Positions 1 to 5,878 of a stretch of 31,627 nucleotides of DNA are shown here, in pieces. A model generated the notes under the pieces. That model ran no database searches. It was not told the DNA's origin and saw only the letters and a program-made list of their open reading frames with translations. The translations under genes and the position numbers were made by a program. Each line of letters starts with the position of its first letter. Position 1 is the stretch's first letter. The stretch is from NCBI GenBank assembly GCA_902492505.1, contig CABULU010000019.1, forward strand, positions 1-31,627. Direction: 5' to 3'. Source of the DNA: an uncultured Eubacteriales bacterium. Lineage in GTDB: Bacteria > Bacillota > Clostridia > Oscillospirales > QAKW01.

Positions 1-2
1 CG

Positions 3-542
3 GCTCTGCTGCTGAAGGAAAAGCCGAACATTATACAGCTGGGCGGGGTAATTACTGCCTTTGCGGGAATGCTTATGATAGTTAAGCCGGGATTCACGGG
101 AATGTCGTTTTTCCCGGCAGCTATCGGAACGCTGGGCGGAGCGGGAGCAGGCATTGCGTACACGTTTGTCAGGAAGCTCGGCAGCCGAGGCGAGGACAGC
201 ACCAAAATAATCTTTTGGTTTTCTGCATTTTCCACCGCAGTATGTCTGGGATTTATGCTGATACCCGGAAATTTTGAAATTATGAGCGCACGACAAATTC
301 TGTTTATGTGCCTTGCAGGACTCTGTGCGTGTATAGGTCAGTTCGGAATAACAAACGCATACATTTTCGCACCGGCAAAGGAAATTTCGGTATACGATTA
401 CTCGCAGGTAGTTTTTGCAGCGCTGCTTGGATTTATTCTTTTCGGACAGATACCGGATTTGTTCAGCATTTTTGGATACATTCTCATATGCGGTGCAGGC
501 ATTGCAATGTTTTTTTACAACAAAAGGAGGATGCATAATTGA
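3..542 (+). CDS. EamA/DMT-family membrane transporter, C-terminal part (5' end outside window)
   Basis: The reading frame is open from the left edge to TGA at 540-542, so the first part of the gene lies outside the window. About 179 residues are visible. They hold several hydrophobic helices typical of the second EamA repeat, ending in a short basic tail (YNKRR). EamA proteins are ten-helix drug/metabolite exporters of the inner membrane; the substrate cannot be read from sequence. Internal ATGs at 69 and 75 are not the start, because the coding frame and a helix (QLGGVITAFAGMLMIVKPG) run across them. The stop overlaps the TTG start of the next gene by four bases, so the two are translationally coupled. 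Confidence 0.85.
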   Translation, partial: ALLLKEKPNIIQLGGVITAFAGMLMIVKPGFTGMSFFPAAIGTLGGAGAGIAYTFVRKLGSRGEDSTKIIFWFSAFSTAVCLGFMLIPGNFEIMSARQILFMCLAGLCACIGQFGITNAYIFAPAKEISVYDYSQVVFAALLGFILFGQIPDLFSIFGYILICGAGIAMFFYNKRRMHN

Positions 543-1051
543 CAATTTTGATTTCCGGCTGCTCACACACCGGCAAAACCTGTCTTGCACAGCGACTGCT
601 TGAAAAATACAAATATCCCTATATTTCAATAGACCATCTCAAAATGGGGCTTATTCGCAGTGGACAAACAAAACTTACTCCGGAAGATGACGATAAACTG
701 ACCGAATATCTATGGCCGATAGTCAGGGAGATGATTAAAACCGCCGTTGAAAATGAGCAAAATCTGACAGTCGAGGGGTGTTATATACCGTTTGATTTCA
801 AAAAAGATTTCACGGGCGAGTATGCAAAGCATATACGCCATGTCTGCCTTGTAATGAGCAAAAAGTATATAGAAGCACATTTTGAGGATATAATAAATCA
901 TGCAAGCGATATCGAGCTGCGGTTGGACGATTCATGGCTTTCAAAGAGAGAGCTCATTGCGGAAAATGAGTACAATCTTGAAATGTGTAAGAAATACGGC
1001 TGCGAATACATTTTAATAGATAACAAATATGACGTTGATTTAACACTATAA
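539..1051 (+). CDS. P-loop nucleotide kinase-like protein (AAA/zeta-toxin-like fold)
   Basis: This 170-residue protein begins at TTG 539, preceded by a strong ribosome site AAAGGAGG at 523-530. Residues 7-14 (GCSHTGKT) form a Walker A motif. Further on is SIDHLKMG, which resembles the substrate-side Asp segment of small-molecule kinases, then VEGCYIPFDF, as in the second strand of P-loop kinases. I expect a cytoplasmic ATP-dependent phosphotransferase, but the substrate is unknown; zeta-toxin, shikimate-kinase-like and phosphoglycerate-kinase-like families share this layout. Because it overlaps the transporter gene it is probably made with it, perhaps acting on the transported compound (inference). 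No antitoxin gene is adjacent, which argues against a toxin role. Confidence 0.75.
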   Translation: MTILISGCSHTGKTCLAQRLLEKYKYPYISIDHLKMGLIRSGQTKLTPEDDDKLTEYLWPIVREMIKTAVENEQNLTVEGCYIPFDFKKDFTGEYAKHIRHVCLVMSKKYIEAHFEDIINHASDIELRLDDSWLSKRELIAENEYNLEMCKKYGCEYILIDNKYDVDLTL

Positions 1052-1068
1052 AAGTTAATTCCCATAAA

Positions 1069-1131
1069 ATATAAAAGGACGCCAAAAGGAGACACTCCGT
1101 AAGGAAGTTGTCTCCCTTGAGCTTTTGTAAG
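1069..1131 (+). repeat. Conserved 3'-end hairpin repeat, left copy (GUAA-capped stem)
   Basis: Eighteen bases after the kinase stop begins a segment that matches, in reverse complement, the copy at 3441-3503. Shared blocks are ATATAAAAGGACGC (1070-1083 region) and CTCCGTAAGGAAG (1095-1107). On the plus-strand RNA, GGAGACA (1088-1094) pairs with TGTCTCC (1109-1115), and TCC/GGA closes a GTAA loop (1099-1102), a GNRA-type tetraloop. No T-tract follows, so it is not a plain intrinsic terminator. It could be a processing or stability element, or a REP/MITE-like repeat. Confidence 0.7.
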
Positions 1132-1132
1132 C

Positions 1133-1167
1133 AAAAAACGGCGGCAGGAAAAGCAATTTTCCTTGCC
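1133..1167 (-). terminator. Intrinsic terminator of the 1177-3154 operon
   Basis: Read on the minus strand, GGCAAGGAAAA pairs with TTTTCCTGCC around a TTGC loop (plus coordinates 1143-1167), and GCCGTTTTTTG follows. It lies ten bases after the stop of the small acidic protein gene and fits a Rho-independent terminator for the three-gene minus-strand operon. Confidence 0.65.
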
Positions 1168-1176
1168 AACGTTGGT

Positions 1177-1356
1177 TTAATTTTCGTCTTCATCGTTAGA
1201 CCAACCGGATATAATATGCAATTCGCCCGAATCCAAATCCATTGCCATATTATCTCCCATTCTCATCAATAAATCTCCGTCAGAATCTATTGCCATATTG
1301 TCGGAGATAGAATGAGCAAAATCGCCGTCCTCGAAATCAAATAAATGCTTACCCAT
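1177..1356 (-). CDS. Small acidic repeat protein, unknown function
   Basis: I place the start at ATG 1354-1356 (MGKHLFDFED), because GAGTGAGG lies about eight bases upstream; a GTG four codons earlier would bury that ribosome site. The product is 59 residues, very acidic, without membrane helices or cysteines. It contains a visible internal duplication: SDNMAIDSDGDLLM is followed by GDNMAMDLDSGELH, each a D-N-M-A-x-D-x-D core plus a short hydrophobic strand. That suggests a small beta-repeat fold. It is the last gene of the operon, 20 bases after the zinc-ribbon membrane protein. I do not know a function. Confidence 0.6.
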   Translation of the reverse strand: MGKHLFDFEDGDFAHSISDNMAIDSDGDLLMRMGDNMAMDLDSGELHIISGWSNDEDEN

Positions 1357-1376
1357 ATAGCACCTCACTCGAAAAA

Positions 1377-2054
1377 TTAATAATCATATTTGTTTATTTC
1401 TAAAACTCTGAAAGTCGCTTTTTTGAATTGATTTAATTTTTCTTGATCTACGTATTCAAAAGCTTTCAAATATATCTCTTGCCCAGCACCTAATCTATCA
1501 GCGTAAATCATATCTGTTTCAATTCTTGCACCGTTTGCATCTACCGCTTCAATTGTTATGCAATAAGTGCATTGTTTTTCAGCTTTGTTTTTCACTGTAA
1601 TATCAAGGGATGTCTCGGAGAAGTAGCCATAGTAGCCATTATTAGTCACTTTGAATTCCCCAAAAGAAATATCAACATATTTTTCTAAAATTTCATCTGT
1701 TGTTTCTTCTCTAAATACATCACCAATCGCAGGTATATTTGATTCAATATCATCAGATATGTTACTAAAAAGCGAAGCGGCAAAAACGACATACAGAATC
1801 ACAAGAATAATGGATAAAACGATTTTAGTTATAAAGCCAATCAAAGCACCTTTACCTGCCGATTTGGCTCGTTTAGGTTTCTTTCCTTCATATATTAGAA
1901 AAAGGATTAAACCAACAATCGGAATAAAAAATCCCAAGATAGCAAACCCAAAACTTGATTGATCATCAACCTCTTTGTTATCAAATCTTGTTCCACAGTT
2001 GATACAGTATGTAGCCGAATCATCTATGTTCTTCCCGCAACTTCTACAATACAT
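1377..2054 (-). CDS. Zinc-ribbon membrane protein with C-terminal extracytoplasmic domain
   Basis: The 225-residue protein opens with MYCRSCGKNIDD and CINCGTRF, giving two CxxC knuckles (C3/C6 and C17/C20) of the zinc_ribbon_2 type. Two hydrophobic segments follow (about residues 36-55 and 69-96), then about 130 polar residues rich in beta pattern (FKVTNNGYYGYFSETSLDITVKN), which resemble the FxLYD-like domains of similar Firmicute proteins. The likely topology is cytosolic zinc ribbon, two helices, and a C-terminal domain that, if the helices form a hairpin, also faces the cytosol. The ATG has a strong site (GGGAGG). The gene starts 14 bases after the regulator stop. Function is unknown; an envelope sensor role is only a guess. 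Confidence 0.8.
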   Translation of the reverse strand: MYCRSCGKNIDDSATYCINCGTRFDNKEVDDQSSFGFAILGFFIPIVGLILFLIYEGKKPKRAKSAGKGALIGFITKIVLSIILVILYVVFAASLFSNISDDIESNIPAIGDVFREETTDEILEKYVDISFGEFKVTNNGYYGYFSETSLDITVKNKAEKQCTYCITIEAVDANGARIETDMIYADRLGAGQEIYLKAFEYVDQEKLNQFKKATFRVLEINKYDY

Positions 2055-2068
2055 TTAATTTCCTCCCA

Positions 2069-3154
2069 TTAGTATTTATTGAAACGTGGCAATTGAGAAA
2101 TCAATGCTTTAATTTCAGTATCGCTTGTTTCTACATCAGCATAAATACTCAATTCATAAAAATCTTCATCTTTGAAGTTTTTTAAAGCACCAAGCTCATT
2201 ACAAATATAATAATTACTAAAATCTATGTTGGTAGCTTTCTTTCGGTTATAGTCGATGCCAAATTTCAATATTGCATACGCTCTTTGCTTATATTTATCT
2301 AAGTTCTTCAAAGCGTGTCTCAAGCAATTATTAATTATCGGATTGATAGAATAATATGTAATAGATTGAACTTGTTTTTTGCGCTTAGCAATATTGCCCA
2401 ATTCAAAAACATACTTTTTTTCTTCAAATATAGATTCGAAAATATCTTCATTATCCAATATTAATTCTAAAAAATCATTGTTGGCGAAAATACAACTACC
2501 AACATCATAGTAACCGCAAGCAAAAAACATATAATAGGAATCATAGATACTATTAAACAATTCAACATCGTTCATACTCGCTACAAGACGTGCGAATTCT
2601 ACACTATTTTCAAAATTAATCCAAGTTGCTCCCTTGTCTTTTCTGAATTCAAATTGATTATGATACATTTTTAATTTTATTCCATACTCTTCGTGAAGAT
2701 ATCTCACTCCATTGACCGAATGGTATTCAACAACATAATCTAGAAAGGTTTTGCCAAATTCATCTGTTTGAGTAATGATAGGTTTTCCGTCGCATGCCAG
2801 TAACAGATCAAATTCATTTTTGTATAATTGCGGATCGTCTAAATACGCGTAATATCTAAACCCTTTGTTAAATGGCACGTTTTCTTTTTCTACAGGTAGT
2901 TTATATGCGTTTTTATCCATTAATCGTGCCAATGACACACCAAATATTTTTTCTAAAGGAATAATAAATTCATATTTAAGCGGACGCTCACCCTTTAACA
3001 TTTTTGAAAAATTAGATTTTTCTCTATTTGCAAATTCGTATGTATCTTGACCTTTAATACCTAATTCGTGTGCAATATCCACCAACAAATGACTATACAT
3101 TTTTATTCCCTTTAAATTCATATAATGGTCGATGTTTTTCTTTAAATCATTCAC
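2069..3154 (-). CDS. HTH (XRE-like) regulator with long C-terminal sensing region
   Basis: The 361-residue protein starts at GTG 3152-3154, with AGGGGG upstream. Residues about 15-80 look like an XRE-type helix-turn-helix: a LGIKGQDTYEFANREKSNF stretch, then KMLKGERPLKYEFIIPLEKIFGVSLARLM, the usual final helix of Cro/C1 domains. The remaining 270 residues are helical and match no domain I can name; DEFGKTFLDYVVEYHSVNG has the feel of an ankyrin repeat. As first gene of the operon it is probably autoregulatory: two copies of an operator-like 18-mer lie upstream. Codon use is AT-rich compared with the redox operon to its right, suggesting acquisition by transfer. Confidence 0.75.
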   Translation of the reverse strand: MNDLKKNIDHYMNLKGIKMYSHLLVDIAHELGIKGQDTYEFANREKSNFSKMLKGERPLKYEFIIPLEKIFGVSLARLMDKNAYKLPVEKENVPFNKGFRYYAYLDDPQLYKNEFDLLLACDGKPIITQTDEFGKTFLDYVVEYHSVNGVRYLHEEYGIKLKMYHNQFEFRKDKGATWINFENSVEFARLVASMNDVELFNSIYDSYYMFFACGYYDVGSCIFANNDFLELILDNEDIFESIFEEKKYVFELGNIAKRKKQVQSITYYSINPIINNCLRHALKNLDKYKQRAYAILKFGIDYNRKKATNIDFSNYYICNELGALKNFKDEDFYELSIYADVETSDTEIKALISQLPRFNKY

Positions 3155-3176
3155 AGTCTCAGCCCCCTTTTTCTAC

Positions 3177-3205
3177 ATTATAACACATCATTTTAAGAAA
3201 TGATA
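3177..3205 (-). promoter_or_regulatory. Probable promoter of the regulator operon
   Basis: On the minus strand a perfect TATAAT lies at plus coordinates 3177-3182, 23 bases before the GTG start. The -35 position (3200-3205, TATCAT) is poor, which is usual for a regulated promoter. One operator-like repeat ends directly against it. Confidence 0.5.
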
Positions 3206-3287
3206 GTCATATTAGACAACTTTTTTTGTCCTTTTTGACGTAGCGTAAAAAACAGGTTAAAAATCATACAGTCATATTTGACAACTT
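3205..3287. repeat. Two direct operator-like 18-mers
   Basis: AGTCATATTAGACAACTT (3205-3222) and AGTCATATTTGACAACTT (3270-3287) differ at one base and are 65 bp apart centre to centre, about six helical turns. Each has a short dyad (GTC..GAC; full GTCA..TGAC in the second). They lie just upstream of the regulator's -10 box and are good candidates for its binding sites. Confidence 0.5.
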
Positions 3288-3306
3288 AGTAAGACCACCA
3301 TCAGAG

Positions 3307-3381
3307 AGTCCACTAACAGCTTTGCTCAGAGTATCTGAGAAAGTGTCATAGTGGGTTACACACTTTGAAAAGGTGTGTAAC
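3307..3381. other. Two adjoining strong hairpins, possible structured RNA or DNA element
   Basis: A long imperfect hairpin occupies 3307-3357: CACTA/TAGTG, ACA/TGT, CTTT/AAAG and CTCAGA/TCTGAG stack around a GTA loop. Immediately after it GTTACACAC (3355-3363) pairs with GTGTGTAAC (3373-3381). Neither has a T-tract on the plus strand. No open frame of note crosses them. They sit between the operator repeats and the terminator of the redox operon. Confidence 0.45.
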
Positions 3382-3410
3382 AAAAAACGGCATAGCCAAT
3401 GGCTACACCG
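3382..3410 (-). terminator. Intrinsic terminator of the Stn-like/TfoX operon
   Basis: Read on the minus strand, CGGTGTAGCCA and TGGCTATGCCG form a stem (plus 3388-3410) followed directly by TTTTTTG. It is about 90 bases after the TfoX-like stop codon and faces the right way to end the 8112-to-3499 operon. Confidence 0.6.
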
Positions 3411-3440
3411 CTTAACGAAATCAATTATTCAGTTTAGATA

Positions 3441-3503
3441 CAAGAGCCACCTTGGGGCACCTTCCTTACGGAGGGTGCCCCAAAAGCGTCCTTTTATATT
3501 ATT
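3441..3503 (-). repeat. Conserved 3'-end hairpin repeat, right copy (GUAA-capped stem)
   Basis: In minus-strand sense this begins at the TfoX-like stop codon (TAATATAAAAGGACGC) and repeats the layout of 1069-1131. GGGGCACC pairs perfectly with GGTGCCCC, and TCC/GGA closes the same GTAA loop (plus 3466-3469). Four of the first seven stem pairs differ from the left copy, each with both partners changed so pairing is kept. The following GGCTCTTGT also matches GAGCTTTTGT of the left copy. Confidence 0.7.
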
Positions 3504-3822
3504 TTTTTCGTTTTTTCGGTTTCGGAACACATAGGTGCGGTTCAAGGCAGTTTAGCACCTCATGCGCCAGCCCTCGGTTTTCGATATCGAGTATATACCG
3601 TTCCTTTGCTCCGTCATAGGGTATACCGCGCTCGGCGTCCTGCAAAAGGTGCGCAATACTGTCATGAACCGGCGCAAACACGGTATCATCACAAACAAGC
3701 AGCGCCGGCTTATCATTTATATAGACCATATACTCGCCGAACATTTTTCGGTAACGTATTTCACCGCCGCAGCCATGCAGCTGCTCGCACACAAATTCAA
3801 TATACTCCTTTGACGTAGCCAT
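3499..3822 (-). CDS. TfoX/Sxy N-terminal-domain family protein
   Basis: I take ATG 3820-3822 (MATSKEYIEFVCEQL) as start, five bases after the upstream gene's stop, with AAGGA in range; a longer frame would overlap that gene. The 107-residue product carries the family pattern SKEYIEFVCEQLHG, then RYRKMFGEYMVYINDKPALLVCDD, and ends in a lysine-rich tail (PKPKKRKK). Members with only this N-terminal domain are small cytosolic proteins of unclear function in Firmicutes; the name comes from the Gammaproteobacterial competence regulator and does not prove a competence role. It is last in the operon with the bifurcating transhydrogenase, probably by co-transcription only. Confidence 0.8.
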   Translation of the reverse strand: MATSKEYIEFVCEQLHGCGGEIRYRKMFGEYMVYINDKPALLVCDDTVFAPVHDSIAHLLQDAERGIPYDGAKERYILDIENRGLAHEVLNCLEPHLCVPKPKKRKK

Positions 3823-3827
3823 AGTTT

Positions 3828-5867
3828 TTATTTTTCCTTGCCGATAAATTTCAAAGCGCCTGTCGGACATGCGTCAACGCATGCGCGGCAGTCGGCGCAG
3901 CCGCGAATAATCTCATCGTCCTGAAACTCGGGACGGATTACCGTCTTAAACCCGCGGTCAACAAGCCCCAAAATGCCTTTGCCCGCAACTTCGCGGCACT
4001 CACGCACACAGAGATTACACAATATACACTTGCCCTGATCGCGCTCGATAACACGCAAATTTTGTTCTACAAAGCTCTCATGCTTCTGACCCTCGAAACG
4101 CTTTGCGTCAAGCTCGTACATATTTGCATATTTTATAAGTTTACAGTCATTATAGTCGTGGCATCCGCACTCAAGGCAGCGCTTTGCCTCGGCACGCGCC
4201 GCTTCATCCGAAAAGCCGAGGTTTACCTCTTTGAAATCACGGCGCCGCTCATTTGCGGGACGCGTCGGCATTTTCGCGCGCGGGCATTTTTCATGAACGG
4301 TAAAATCTATATCGTTCACATCACGCTCCGACACAAACGGTTTTCTGTACGGCGTTTCCATACCGAGCAGATATCCGTCAATCACCTTGGCAGCCTTATT
4401 CGCCTCGCCGATAGCGGCAATGGCAATAGACGCGCCGCGGTTGGTAGCGTCACCCACGGCAAACACACCGGGAAGCGACGTGGCAAAAGTATGCTCGTCT
4501 GCGCTGATTATGCCGCGGCTGTTAAGCTCCAGTTCCTCTAATCCGCTGACATTTACCTTTTGACCGATAGCACATATTACGCTGTCCACGGGCAGCGTCT
4601 CAAACTTACCATCAACCGGAACAGGCGAGCGGCGGCCCGAAGCATCCGGCTCACCAAGCTCCATTACCTGAAGCTTTACGGCGGTTACTTTGCCGTTTTC
4701 CCCTATAATCTCGGCGGGATTGGTGAGAAATTTAAAGGTTACGCCCTCCTCGATTGCTTCCTCGATCTCGATATCCTCCGCCGGCATCTCATCACGGGTG
4801 CGGCGATAAATTACATATACGTTTTCGGCTCCTGCGCGCACTGCGGTGCGACACGCGTCCATAGCGGTGTTTCCTCCGCCCACAACGGCAACGTTTTTAC
4901 CCAGACCCGACGGCTGGCCGAGTGCGATTTTACGCAGAAATTCAATTCCGCCCATAACGCCATTCAGCTCCTCGCCCTTGCAGCGAAGACCCATATTGCT
5001 CCATGCTCCGACGGCGACAACAACGGCGTCATACCTTGACCTGATATCGGCAAGTGTAAAATCAACACCTATTTTTACATTATTTAAAAGCTTAACGCCA
5101 AGCGATTTGATTTCCTCGATCTCACTGTCAAGTACAGCTTTCGGCAGGCGGTACTCCGGAATACCGTAGCGCAGCATTCCGCCCATCTTAGGCATCGCAT
5201 CATAAACCGTAACGGCATGACCCGAAAGCGCAAGATAGTAAGCCGCAGTAAGACCTGCGGGACCGCCGCCGATAATACCTACGGTTTTGCCGCTTGCTGC
5301 CTTTGCCTTCGGAATAACTGGCGTTTTGGAATTGCGCACGTTGTCTGCCGCAAAATATTTCAAAAACGCAATAGATATCGGTTCTTCAACATGCGCGCGG
5401 CGGCAGGCAGTCTCGCACGGGTGTGGGCAGACCCTGCCGATAGAAGACGGCAGAGGAATTTTTTCCTTTATTATTTCAACAGCGCGGCGGTCATTGCCCT
5501 GTGCGATAGCCTTAACATAACCCTGACAGTCGGTACCGGCGGGACAGTTAAGCGAGCAAGGCCCTTTACAGTCGCCCTCATGATCACTCATGAGCAGCTC
5601 CAGCGCAATTTTGCGAACCTTTACGACGCGCTCCGACTCGGTAAAATACACGGCGCCGTCAGCAGCGACAGTCGAGCAGGCGCGCATAAGCTTGGGAGAG
5701 CCCTCCATCTCGACAATACAGATTCCACATGCGCCGTAGCGCTTTACATTATAGTGATGGCAAAGCGTCGGAATAACTATACCGTTTGCGGCGGCAATAT
5801 TCAAAACGGTATCGCCGCGGCTGCCGGTACAAGCCTTGCCGTTTATAGTAACAGTAATTTTATCCAT
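3828..5867 (-). CDS. stnC: Stn-type transhydrogenase large subunit: 2Fe-2S / GltD-like flavoprotein / ferredoxin fusion
   Basis: The 679-residue protein joins three parts. Residues 1-80 are a NuoG-type 2Fe-2S ferredoxin (C36, C47, C50, C64). Residues about 95-500 are a GltD/NfnB-like flavoprotein: extra cysteines at 100, 104, 108, 114, 147, 151 and 155, FAD site GGGPAG (200-205), second nucleotide site GGGNTAMD (330-337), and R355-R356 in the position that favours NADPH. Residues 560-679 carry more cysteines (564, 567, 569, 575) and two 4Fe-4S motifs (614/617/620/624 and 657/660/663/667). Known enzymes of this layout exchange electrons between NADPH, NADH and ferredoxin in the cytosol. The gene sits 11 bases after the NuoF-like gene. 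Annotation as a plain glutamate synthase small subunit would be wrong: no large subunit is present. Confidence 0.85.
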   Translation of the reverse strand: MDKITVTINGKACTGSRGDTVLNIAAANGIVIPTLCHHYNVKRYGACGICIVEMEGSPKLMRACSTVAADGAVYFTESERVVKVRKIALELLMSDHEGDCKGPCSLNCPAGTDCQGYVKAIAQGNDRRAVEIIKEKIPLPSSIGRVCPHPCETACRRAHVEEPISIAFLKYFAADNVRNSKTPVIPKAKAASGKTVGIIGGGPAGLTAAYYLALSGHAVTVYDAMPKMGGMLRYGIPEYRLPKAVLDSEIEEIKSLGVKLLNNVKIGVDFTLADIRSRYDAVVVAVGAWSNMGLRCKGEELNGVMGGIEFLRKIALGQPSGLGKNVAVVGGGNTAMDACRTAVRAGAENVYVIYRRTRDEMPAEDIEIEEAIEEGVTFKFLTNPAEIIGENGKVTAVKLQVMELGEPDASGRRSPVPVDGKFETLPVDSVICAIGQKVNVSGLEELELNSRGIISADEHTFATSLPGVFAVGDATNRGASIAIAAIGEANKAAKVIDGYLLGMETPYRKPFVSERDVNDIDFTVHEKCPRAKMPTRPANERRRDFKEVNLGFSDEAARAEAKRCLECGCHDYNDCKLIKYANMYELDAKRFEGQKHESFVEQNLRVIERDQGKCILCNLCVRECREVAGKGILGLVDRGFKTVIRPEFQDDEIIRGCADCRACVDACPTGALKFIGKEK

Positions 5868-5878
5868 AGCTTATCTCC

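Noticed and set aside
539..1051. Toxin of a toxin-antitoxin pair (zeta-like)
   Set aside because: The P-loop resembles zeta toxins, but there is no small antitoxin gene beside it and it is coupled to a transporter.
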